Positions 35,801-43,313 of a stretch of DNA of 64,000 nt are shown here, piece by piece. Every line of letters starts with the position of its first letter. The stretch's first letter is position 1. Made by a program: the position numbers and the translations under genes. The notes below the pieces were generated by a model that ran no database searches, had not been told where the DNA came from, and saw only the letters and a program-made list of their open reading frames with translations. The stretch comes from Micromonospora haikouensis (lineage in GTDB: Bacteria > Actinomycetota > Actinomycetes > Mycobacteriales > Micromonosporaceae), in NCBI RefSeq assembly GCF_900091595.1, contig NZ_FMCW01000026.1, forward strand, positions 1 to 64,000. The letters run 5' to 3'.

Positions 35801-38209
35801 CCGGACCGGCTCAGCGTGGCCGTCCGGCCGCTGTCCGACGTCATCGACGAGGTGGCCCCCGAGCGCATCGACCTGCTCAAGATCGACGTGCAGCGGGCCG
35901 AGGCCGACGTCCTCGCCGGAATCCGGGAGGGCCACTGGCCGCTGGTCGCGCAGGTGGCGATGGAGGTGCACGACGGCGTCGGCACCGCCACCGAGGGCCG
36001 CCTCGACGAGCTCATCGCGTTCTTCGAGGACCGCGGCTTCACCGTCCTCACCCGCCAGGACGACCTGCTCGAGGGCACCGACCGGTACACCCTGCACGCC
36101 GTGCGCCCCGAGTACGCCGACGACCCCCGCCCCGCGGTGACCGCCGCCCCGGCCGACGGCGAGCCGCTGGACGCCCGCCTCGCCGCCTGGCTGCCCGAGC
36201 GGCTGCCGGCGCACCTGGTCCCCGGGGCCGTGGTGGTGCTCGACGCGCTGCCGCTGACCGGCAACGGCAAACTGGACCGCGCCGCCCTGCCCGCCCCCGA
36301 GCGGGGCCGCCGCGCCGCCGGCCCGGGCGTCGCCCCCGCCAACCGGGCCGAGGAGATCCTCGCCGAGGCGTGGCGTGAGGTGCTCGGCCTGGAGACCGTC
36401 GGCGTGACCGACAGCTTCTTCGCCCTCGGCGGCGACTCGATCCGCAGCATCCAGATGCAGGTCGCCGCCGCCCGGCGGGGCCTGTCGTTCCGGCTGCGCG
36501 ACATCTTCGCCCACCAGTCGATCCGGGAGCTGGTCAGCCACGGCGAGATCACCCTCGCCGACCCGGACGCCGACGAGCCGACCGCCGGGGCGGTGCCGGT
36601 CGACGGCGACCGGTCCACCGGGCCCGCCGCCGCTCGGCCCGAGCGGGGCGCGGACACGCTCCTGGCCGCCGCCGACCGGGACCGGCTGCCCGCGTCGGCG
36701 GTCGACGCGTACCCGATGACCACCCTGCAACAGGGCATGGTCTACCACTGCGAGCTGACCGGCGACCCGGCGATGTACCACAACGTCACCGCGCACCGCG
36801 TCGACGCGCCGCTGGACCCGGCCGCGCTGCGCGCCGCGTTCGCCGCGCTGGTGGCCGCGCACCCGGTGCTGCGCACCGGCTTCGCTCTCGACGGGTACGC
36901 CGAGCCGCTGCAGCTGGTGCACGCCGACGCGCCCGCCGACGTGCCGGTCGACGCGCTGGCCGACGCCGACCCGGCCGCCCGCGCCGCCCACGTCGACGCG
37001 CTGATCGCCGCCGAACGGGCCCGCCCGTTCGACTGGGAACGCCCGCCGCTGGTCCGGCTGCAGGCCGTCGACGAGGGCGCCGACGGGTTCACCCTCGTCG
37101 TCGCCGAGCACCACGCCGTCCTCGACGGCTGGAGCCTGGACCTGTTCCTGCGCGCCCTGCTGGCCGACCACGAGCGGCGGCGAACGGGCCGGCCCGCCCC
37201 GCCCGCCCCGGCGGCCCTGCCGCCGTACCACCACGTCGCCGCCGAGCGGGCCGCCCTCGCCGACCCGGCCACCCGCCGGTTCTGGCTCGACGGCCCCGGT
37301 GCCGCGCCGCCGCTGCTGCTCGGCGGGCCCGGCCCCCGGATCACCGTCACCCGGCCGGTGCCGCTCGACGACGACGTCACCGACCGGGTCGCCGAGGCGG
37401 CCCGCGCGGCCGGGGTGCCGGTGAAGTCGTACCTGCTGGCGGTGCACCTGCGGGCGCTCGGCGAGACCGCCGGCCGCGACGACGTGGTCTCCGGCCTGGT
37501 CGTCGGCGGTCGGCCCGAGGGCGCGGGCAGCGACGCCACCCTCGGGCTGTTCCTCAACACCCTGCCGGTCACGGCGACCCTGCGCGGCCGGCCGCTGGCC
37601 GAGCTGGCCGGGGACGCCTGGCACGCCGAGCGGTCCCTGATGGGCCACCACCGGTTCCCGCTGGCCGAGATCGTCCGGGCCGGCGGGGCGGGGCCCCGCT
37701 TCGACAGCTTCTTCAACTACACCCACTTCCACGCCGACGACCGCGCCGGCCCCCGCGTCGTGGTCAGCCGGGTGACCACGGTCGACGTCGGGTTCAGCCT
37801 CGCCGTCGACGTGGCGGTGGTCCCCGATACCGGCCGGCTCGTCCTCGCCCTGCAGTACGACGGCCGCCGCTTCGACGCGGACTGGGCCGACCGGCTCGCC
37901 GCGACCTTCACCCGGCTGCTGGCCACCGAGCCGACCGCGGCGCTGCCGCCGGCCGGGCCGCCGGCCCACGCGCCCACCGACGCCCGCTCCCGCTGGTCGG
38001 CGCGGGTCGCCGGGGCTTGGCGGGACGTCCTCGGGGTGACGCCGCGTTCGGCCGCCACCACGTTCGCCGCCGCCGGCGGGGACTCGCTGCGGGCGCTGCG
38101 CCTGGTCCGCACGCTGCGCCAGCGGTACGGCACCGGGCTGACCCTGGCCGAGTTCGCCGAACTGGCCGACTTCGGGGCGCTGGTGGACCGGGTGGCCCGC
38201 GATGGCTGA
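32846..38209 (+). CDS. NRPS protein 2: degenerate C - A(Glu) with FkbM methyltransferase - PCP - C - PCP
   Basis: A 1787-residue protein. Residues 1-370 are a C-type domain in which the HHxxxDG site reads APLIADPAS, so both catalytic-motif His residues are lost. The A domain has A3 FTSGSTGTPR (about 523) and A10 GNGKLDRAAL (about 1138). Its specificity residues read D-A-K-D-L-G-L-V-D, one change from the glutamate code DAKDLGVVDK. Between A8 and A9 (about 832-1095) sits an FkbM-family methyltransferase (VFDVGANIGMF, IDLLKIDVQRAEADV). Then come PCP (GGDSIRS, about 1195), an intact C domain (EHHAVLDGWS, about 1421) and a second PCP (GGDSLRAL, about 1744) with no A domain before it. That last carrier must be loaded in trans. 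Confidence 0.9.
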   Translation: MNGYRLSPVQRLAYTGARELVRARVRLDRPLDAARLQAAVDAVVARHEALRLTLVHHPGLRVPLQDVDDARSVTVGAAGKLSVTLTDDALELAAAPLIADPASLRLVLADLATAYAGGSLADDPDALQFLDVSEWQFDERQQAGLPAAPDVPAARLVTPHGDDAAEESVAEVPLGPLTAAADAAGVTVPSLLLAAWALTLSRRAEPPAGADDAELVLARWSDGRHADGTAAVVGPLGGYAPLRLRLPLPAAPKQLLDEVRGAERPTEETFHLLEPVGVDSAAVAGFAAVPAVAPATLAALGATDVRVSAPPPVGGPHLSAVLDAGTATLRVTGGRQLREGLLAVLGTLPAALTDGAPLALLGAAETRWLVEAAGPASDAPTRTLAELLHGGLAAADPGAEAVVAADGTYTFGELCRLADGVAAGLVERGLHGGRRVGVLAARSRDTVVAFLGVLRAGAVFVPLDPAAPPRRLAELARAVDAGLVLGDRPVAGVPHAGVAELAATAATAALPETRPTDPAYVIFTSGSTGTPRPVLVSHGSAAHLAHALERVVYSNAPAGARVAVNAPLTFDASVKQLVQLGHGRSLYLVPEEARRDGVELAGLLAAHRVDVLDLTPSQLRILLAADGVAAGRTALPGVLLLGGEPVPADLWDAVAALPGVRAVNLYGPTEATVDATSAEITPGDPPTIGRPLPGTGAWVLDGQLRPVPPGVAGELCLTGPQLADGYLGDPEATARRFVPAALPSGRVERVYRTGDRVRFDARGRLTYLGRLDDQVKVNGFRIEPGEVAAVLREHPGVADAAVVARDDDGHGARLVAYVTPAGGPPAVDVDRIVGINPHETRYLYDEIFRQQVYLRDGVVLRAGATVFDVGANIGMFSLFVHAVCPDATIHAFEPVPSVVEALRRNVATFGVPATVHPHGLAAAPGEVDFTYYPGYAMMSGHAEYADPAAEQAVIRRFLTNERDRGEADRDALLDRVDELLTERFAPDRLSVAVRPLSDVIDEVAPERIDLLKIDVQRAEADVLAGIREGHWPLVAQVAMEVHDGVGTATEGRLDELIAFFEDRGFTVLTRQDDLLEGTDRYTLHAVRPEYADDPRPAVTAAPADGEPLDARLAAWLPERLPAHLVPGAVVVLDALPLTGNGKLDRAALPAPERGRRAAGPGVAPANRAEEILAEAWREVLGLETVGVTDSFFALGGDSIRSIQMQVAAARRGLSFRLRDIFAHQSIRELVSHGEITLADPDADEPTAGAVPVDGDRSTGPAAARPERGADTLLAAADRDRLPASAVDAYPMTTLQQGMVYHCELTGDPAMYHNVTAHRVDAPLDPAALRAAFAALVAAHPVLRTGFALDGYAEPLQLVHADAPADVPVDALADADPAARAAHVDALIAAERARPFDWERPPLVRLQAVDEGADGFTLVVAEHHAVLDGWSLDLFLRALLADHERRRTGRPAPPAPAALPPYHHVAAERAALADPATRRFWLDGPGAAPPLLLGGPGPRITVTRPVPLDDDVTDRVAEAARAAGVPVKSYLLAVHLRALGETAGRDDVVSGLVVGGRPEGAGSDATLGLFLNTLPVTATLRGRPLAELAGDAWHAERSLMGHHRFPLAEIVRAGGAGPRFDSFFNYTHFHADDRAGPRVVVSRVTTVDVGFSLAVDVAVVPDTGRLVLALQYDGRRFDADWADRLAATFTRLLATEPTAALPPAGPPAHAPTDARSRWSARVAGAWRDVLGVTPRSAATTFAAAGGDSLRALRLVRTLRQRYGTGLTLAEFAELADFGALVDRVARDG

Positions 38210-38957
38210 CCGCGACCCGTGGCTGGTGGTCCGCGCGCCGGTGCCCCGCCCCGCGCTGCGGCTGTTCTGCCTGCCCTACGCCGGCGGCAACGCGGGCGCG
38301 TTCGAGAGCTGGCGCACCGGGCTGCCCCGGTCGGTCGAGGTCAACGCCGTGCAGTACCCGGGCCGGCGGGAACGCGCCACCGAGGCCGCCCCGCGCCGGA
38401 TGACCCCGCTGGTGCAGGCCCTGGAGGCGGCGCTCGCGCCCCACCTCGACCGCCCGTACGCCGTCTACGGCGACTGCCTCGGCGCGTACGTGGCGTTCGA
38501 GCTGGTCCGGCGGTTGGCCCGGCGCGGCCACCGGCCCGCCGACGCGCTGGTGGTCTCCTCGGCGGTGCCGCCGCACCGCAGCGGCGTCGAACCGGACTAC
38601 TCCACCCTGGACGACGCGGCGTTCCTCGCCGAGCTGGTCGCGCTGGGCACCCTGCCCCCGGCGGTGGCCGGGCACCCGGACCTGGCCGCGGCGGCCCTGC
38701 CGGCGGCCCGCGCCGACTTCGAGCTGGGCCGCAGCTACCGGCTGCGCGACGCCGACCCGGTGGCCACCCCGGTCACCGTCGTCGTCGGCGACGCCGACCC
38801 GCACGTGTCGGCGGTGGACGCGGCGGCCTGGGCCGACCTGACCACCGCCGGCTGCACCACGTTGACCGTTCCCGGCGGGCACGACCTGCTCGCCCGGGCC
38901 GACGCCGGGCTGCTGCGCGCCGTCCGGACCGCCCTGACCGGCAAGGAGCCGTCTTGA
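38202..38957 (+). CDS. Thioesterase-fold protein with Cys nucleophile (SyrC/CmaE-like aminoacyl transferase candidate)
   Basis: A 251-residue alpha/beta hydrolase with the type II thioesterase opening LFCLPYAGGNAGAFESW, but the nucleophile elbow reads YGDCLGAYVAF, giving Cys 92 instead of Ser. Asp (VVGDADPHVS) and His (PGGHDLL) of the triad are in place. CmaE and SyrC are known thioesterase-like proteins that use a Cys to carry aminoacyl groups from one carrier protein to another. That role would suit this cluster, which has three carriers without their own A domain. A low-activity editing thioesterase is the alternative. Overlaps NRPS 2 by 8 bases and the next gene by 4. Confidence 0.8.
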   Translation: MADRDPWLVVRAPVPRPALRLFCLPYAGGNAGAFESWRTGLPRSVEVNAVQYPGRRERATEAAPRRMTPLVQALEAALAPHLDRPYAVYGDCLGAYVAFELVRRLARRGHRPADALVVSSAVPPHRSGVEPDYSTLDDAAFLAELVALGTLPPAVAGHPDLAAAALPAARADFELGRSYRLRDADPVATPVTVVVGDADPHVSAVDAAAWADLTTAGCTTLTVPGGHDLLARADAGLLRAVRTALTGKEPS

Positions 38958-39655
38958 CCCGCACGACACTGCTCTGCTTCCCGTACGCCGGCGCGGGCCC
39001 GTCGGTGTACCAATCGTGGCGGCGCGTCGCCCCGCCCGAGCTGGACGTCGTCCCGGTGTCGCTGCCGGGGCGGGAGAAGCGGTTCGTCGAGGAGCCGTAC
39101 CGCCGCCTGGAGCAGGCGGTCGACGGGCTGCTCGACGAGGTCCTCGAACTGGTCGCCGGCCGCGACCGGGTGGCCCTGTTCGGGCACAGCATGGGCGCGG
39201 TGCTCGCCTACGAGATGACCCGCCGGCTCACCGGGGCCGCCGGGGTGGCCGTGTCCCACCTGTTCGTCAGCGGCTCCCCGGACCCGTGGTCCGGGCGCGA
39301 GCGCACCGCCGCCGGGCTGCCCGACGACGAGTTCGTCGCCCGGGTGGAGGAGTTCGCCGGGTACACCCACCCGGCGCTGGCCGACCCCGACATGCGGGAG
39401 CTGCTGCTGCCGGTGCTGCGCGCCGACGTGGAGCTGCACGAGGCGTACCGGCCGGCGGGGGAGAAGCGCGTCGACGTGCCGGTCACCGCCCTGCGCGGCG
39501 CGGACGACACGCTCGTCGCCGACGAGGCGCTCGCCGGCTGGGGGCGGGTCACCTCGGCCACCTTCGCCGTGCGGCGGCTGCCCGGCGGCCACATGTACCT
39601 GACCGACTCCCCGGCGGCCGTGCTCGACCTGGTCGGCGCGGAGCTGACGCGATGA
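38954..39655 (+). CDS. Type II thioesterase (Ser)
   Basis: The 233-residue protein has the canonical FCFPYAGAG-like opening, FGHSMGAVLAYEM nucleophile elbow with Ser, and the catalytic His in PGGHMYLTD. Type II thioesterases remove wrongly loaded or stalled groups from carrier proteins. It starts with TTG overlapping the upstream stop (TTGA), a rare start that fits coupled translation. Side by side with the Cys form it suggests a division of labour between hydrolysis and transfer. Confidence 0.9.
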   Translation: MTRTTLLCFPYAGAGPSVYQSWRRVAPPELDVVPVSLPGREKRFVEEPYRRLEQAVDGLLDEVLELVAGRDRVALFGHSMGAVLAYEMTRRLTGAAGVAVSHLFVSGSPDPWSGRERTAAGLPDDEFVARVEEFAGYTHPALADPDMRELLLPVLRADVELHEAYRPAGEKRVDVPVTALRGADDTLVADEALAGWGRVTSATFAVRRLPGGHMYLTDSPAAVLDLVGAELTR

Positions 39656-40518
39656 CCGACGCGCCGACCCGCCCCGCACCGGTGGTCACCGGCGACCGGC
39701 TGGCCGGCAAGACCGCCATCGTCACCGGTGCCGCCCGGGGGCTGGGCCGGTCCTGCGCGGTGACGTTCGCCGCCCAGGGGGCCGACGTGGTCCTCGTCGA
39801 CCTGGCCGGGGACCTGCCCGGCGTGCCGTACCCGCTGGGCTCGGCGAGCCAGCTCGCGCACACCGCCGACCTGTGCGCCGGGTACGGGGTGGCCGCGTAC
39901 CCGGTCGAGGCCGACGTGCGGGACCTGGCCGCCGTCCGGGCCGCCGTCGCGCTGGCGGTGGCGCGCTTCGGCCGGGTCGACGTGCTGGTCAACAACGCCG
40001 GCATCGCCGCGCCGTCGGGCAAGCCGACGCACGAGATCACCGAGGCCGAGTGGCAGCTCATGCTGGACGTCGACCTGTCCGGGCCGTGGCGGATGATCAG
40101 CGCGGTCGGCGAGGTGATGTGCCGCCAGCGCGCCGGCAGCATCGTCAACGTCGCGTCCACCGCCGGGCTGGTCGGCTACCGGCACTTCGCCGGCTACGTG
40201 GCGGCCAAGCACGGCCTGGTCGGGCTGACCCGGGCCGCCGCGCTCGACTACGCCCCGCTGCGGGTGCGGGTCAACGCGCTGTGCCCCGGCTCGGTGCGCG
40301 ACGACCCGCACGTCGAGGGCCGGATGCTCGCCGAGATCGCCCGGTCGCTGGAGGTGCCGGTCGCCGAGCACGAGGAGACGTTCGTGCAGGCCCAGCCGAT
40401 GAACGCGCTGATCGAGCCCGGCGCGGTGGCCCAGGCGGCGCTCTGGCTCGCCTCGGACGAGTCCGCGCAGGTCACCGGCTCGGTCATCACCGTCGACGGA
40501 GGGTTCACCACCCGATGA
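39652..40518 (+). CDS. SDR oxidoreductase with mycofactocin-type insertion
   Basis: A 288-residue classical short-chain dehydrogenase: TGAARGLGR nucleotide site, NNAG, Ser in NVASTAGLVG, and YVAAK catalytic Tyr/Lys. After beta-2 it has an extra loop, GVPYPLGSASQLAHT, much like the PYPLATPEDLAET insertion of mycofactocin-coupled SDRs, which hold their NAD(P) tightly. It may oxidise a hydroxyl introduced by the SyrP-like enzymes or work on a precursor. Overlaps neighbours by 4 bases on both sides. Confidence 0.85.
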   Translation: MTDAPTRPAPVVTGDRLAGKTAIVTGAARGLGRSCAVTFAAQGADVVLVDLAGDLPGVPYPLGSASQLAHTADLCAGYGVAAYPVEADVRDLAAVRAAVALAVARFGRVDVLVNNAGIAAPSGKPTHEITEAEWQLMLDVDLSGPWRMISAVGEVMCRQRAGSIVNVASTAGLVGYRHFAGYVAAKHGLVGLTRAAALDYAPLRVRVNALCPGSVRDDPHVEGRMLAEIARSLEVPVAEHEETFVQAQPMNALIEPGAVAQAALWLASDESAQVTGSVITVDGGFTTR

Positions 40519-43313
40519 GCGCCCCGCACACCCCCCACCCGACCGAGGCGGCCCGGTTCTGTCACGCCGCGAGCGCCCGGGTCGCCCCCGACGCCGACGC
40601 CGACGGCCTCGCCGAGGCGTACGCCGTGCTCACCCGGCGGCACGGCCTGGCCGGCGGGCGGCTGTGGGTGGAGCGGGTGCCGGCCGGGCTGGCCGTGCGC
40701 CGCCGCGACGCCGAACTGGCCCGGCCGCTGCCGGTCGGCGGCCCGGACCTGCGGGCGGTGCTGCTGCGCCACGACGACGGGGCCGACCTGGTGCTGGTCG
40801 CCCGCCGGCACGCCGTGGGCCGGCACCGCCTCGGCACCCTGCTGGCCGAGCTGACCGACCCGGCCGCCCCGGGGAGCAGCGGGTCGGACGCCGACGCCCC
40901 CGCCTCCGCCTCCGCCGATGTTGCCGACGCCTCCGCCTCCGACCCCGACGCCGGGGACACCGGTTGGCTGCGCGGCGACCCCGGGCCGGACCGCCCCGCC
41001 GCGCACATCGTCGCCGTGCCGGCCGGGACCGACCTGGCCGCCCTCGTCGCGGCGGTCGGCGCGGTGCTGGCCCGGTACCGGGGCGTGCGCCGGGCCCTAG
41101 TCGGCGCGGTCGTCGACGAGCGGCTGGCCGTCGTCGGGGTGCCGGTCGACGGCGGCGCCCGTGACCTGCTCGCCACCGCCGCCGCGACCGGGTCGCCCTG
41201 GCCGGTCGCCGGCGGCGCGCCGCCCGCCGGGTTCCTCGACGTCGAGGTCGGCGTGCTCGACGCGGCCAGCCCCGCCGACGCGTACCGGCCCTGCCTGGCC
41301 CCGCTGTGGCCGCTGACCCTGGCGCTGGCCGGCACCACGCTGACCTGCCACCACCGCACCGCCGGGTGGTCCGGCGACCTGGTTGCGGCGTTCGCCCGCC
41401 AGGTCGTCCGGGTGCTCGGGCAGGTCCTCGCCGACCCGGACCGACCGCTGGCCGGTCACGACCTGTTCGACGACGCCGAGCGGGCCGCGATCGTCGCCCT
41501 CGGCCGGGGCCCCGGCGGGCCGCCCCCGGCGGTCGACACCATCGCCGGCCGCGTCGCCCGGCACGCCAGGCGGCGACCCGACGCGCCGGCCGTGTCCTGC
41601 GCCGGCCAACGGCTGACGTACGCGCAACTGGACGCCGCCGCCACCCGGGTGGCCCGCGCCCTCGCCGCGCACGGGGTGGCCCCCGGCGACCGGGTGGGCG
41701 TCTGCCTGGACCGGTCGGTCGACCTGATCGCGGTGCTGCTCGGCGTGCTGCGGGCGGGGGCCGCGTACGTGCCGGTCGACCCGGCGTACCCGGCCGAGCG
41801 GATCCGCTACACCGTCGAGGACTCCGGCGTCGCCCTGCTCGTCGGCGGTGGTGGGATCGACCCGGCCGGGCTGACCGCCGGGCCGGACGACGCGGCGGGG
41901 AAGGAGCCGGCGGCGGGCGGGCCCGACGACACCGCGTACGTCATCTACACCTCCGGCTCCACGGGCCGGCCCAAGGGGGTGTGCGTCCCGCACCGCAACG
42001 TCCTCGCCCTCGTGGACGCCACCGCCGGGGACTTCGGGCTCGGCCCGGCCGACGTGTGGACGATGTTCCACTCCAGCGCCTTCGACTTCTCGGTGTGGGA
42101 GATCTGGGGCTGCCTGCTCACCGGCGGGCACCTGGTGGTCGTCCCGCACCTGGTCACCCGGTCCCCGCAGGAGTTCCACGCCCTGCTGGCCGCCGAGCGG
42201 GTGACCGTGCTCAACCAGACCCCGTCGGCGTTCGCGCAGCTCCTCGACGTCGACCGGCGCGCCGCCGACCGGCTCGCCGTGCGGCTGGTCGTCTTCGGCG
42301 GCGAGCCGCTGGACGCCCGGATGCTCACCGGCTGGTTCGACCGGCACCCGGAGCGGGAGTGCCGGGTGGTGAACATGTTCGGCATCACCGAGACCACGGT
42401 GCACGTCACCGCGCAGACCCTCGACCGGGGGCTGGCGCTGGCCGGCAGCCGGTCGGTGGGGCGTGCCCTGCCCGGCTGGCGGGTGTACGTGCTCGACCCG
42501 GACGGCCGGCTGCTGCCGCCCGGCGCGGCGGGGGAGATCCACGTGGGCGGCGCGGGGGTGGCCGACGGCTACCTGCACCGCCCCGAGCTGACCGCGCAGC
42601 GGTTCCGGCCCGACCCGTGGGCGGGCGGACGGATGTACCGCAGCGGCGACCGGGGCCGGCTGCTGCCCGACGGGCGGCTGGAGCACCTGGGCCGCCTCGA
42701 CGACCAGGTGAAGGTGCGCGGCTACCGCATCGAGCTGGACGAGATCCGCCAGGTGCTGTTGGACGACCCGGGGGTGCTGGCCGTGGCCGTGGTGGTGCAG
42801 ACCGGCGCGGAGTCCGCCGACACCCGGCTGCACGCCTACGTCGTGCTCGCCGACCCCGCCGCCGCCGGGACCGCCGCCGACCCCGCCGCCGGGGCCGCCG
42901 TCGGGGCCCGTGCCGCCACCGGCGTGCTCGCCGAGGTGCGCCGCCGCGCGGCCCGGATGCTGCCCGACTACATGGTCCCGGCGACGGTCACCGCGCTGCC
43001 CGCCCTGCCGCTGACCGGCAACGGCAAGCTCGACACCGCCCGGCTGCCCGCCCCGGCCGAGCTGCCCGCGTCGGCCCCCGCGCCCGCCGCCGACGCGGCG
43101 TTGGACGAGCGGATCCGGGCGGTGTGGCAGCGGGTCCTCGGCGCCGAGGTCGGGCCGGAGGACAACTTCTTCGACCTGGGCGGCAACTCGCTGCTGGCCC
43201 TGCGGCTGCTCAACGAGCTGCGCGACCAGGGCCTCGCCGATCTCACCCCCCGCCACCTGTACGTGCACCAGACCGTGCGCGGGCTGGCCGAGGCGATCGG
43301 AGCCGCCCGATGA
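40515..43313 (+). CDS. NRPS protein 3: degenerate C - A(Thr) - PCP
   Basis: A 932-residue protein. Residues 1-340 are a decayed C-type region: where HHxxxDG should be, near residue 100, it reads RHAVGRH, and an Ala/Ser/Asp-rich stretch interrupts it (about 115-140). The A domain has A3 YTSGSTGRPKG (about 478), FGITETT and A10 TGNGKLDT. Its specificity residues read D-F-W-N-V-G-M-V-H, the threonine code. A PCP (FFDLGGNSLLAL, about 888) ends the protein. With no working C domain it may simply load Thr and pass it on, as SyrB1 does in syringomycin biosynthesis. Overlaps neighbours by 4 bases. Confidence 0.9.
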   Translation: MSAPHTPHPTEAARFCHAASARVAPDADADGLAEAYAVLTRRHGLAGGRLWVERVPAGLAVRRRDAELARPLPVGGPDLRAVLLRHDDGADLVLVARRHAVGRHRLGTLLAELTDPAAPGSSGSDADAPASASADVADASASDPDAGDTGWLRGDPGPDRPAAHIVAVPAGTDLAALVAAVGAVLARYRGVRRALVGAVVDERLAVVGVPVDGGARDLLATAAATGSPWPVAGGAPPAGFLDVEVGVLDAASPADAYRPCLAPLWPLTLALAGTTLTCHHRTAGWSGDLVAAFARQVVRVLGQVLADPDRPLAGHDLFDDAERAAIVALGRGPGGPPPAVDTIAGRVARHARRRPDAPAVSCAGQRLTYAQLDAAATRVARALAAHGVAPGDRVGVCLDRSVDLIAVLLGVLRAGAAYVPVDPAYPAERIRYTVEDSGVALLVGGGGIDPAGLTAGPDDAAGKEPAAGGPDDTAYVIYTSGSTGRPKGVCVPHRNVLALVDATAGDFGLGPADVWTMFHSSAFDFSVWEIWGCLLTGGHLVVVPHLVTRSPQEFHALLAAERVTVLNQTPSAFAQLLDVDRRAADRLAVRLVVFGGEPLDARMLTGWFDRHPERECRVVNMFGITETTVHVTAQTLDRGLALAGSRSVGRALPGWRVYVLDPDGRLLPPGAAGEIHVGGAGVADGYLHRPELTAQRFRPDPWAGGRMYRSGDRGRLLPDGRLEHLGRLDDQVKVRGYRIELDEIRQVLLDDPGVLAVAVVVQTGAESADTRLHAYVVLADPAAAGTAADPAAGAAVGARAATGVLAEVRRRAARMLPDYMVPATVTALPALPLTGNGKLDTARLPAPAELPASAPAPAADAALDERIRAVWQRVLGAEVGPEDNFFDLGGNSLLALRLLNELRDQGLADLTPRHLYVHQTVRGLAEAIGAAR

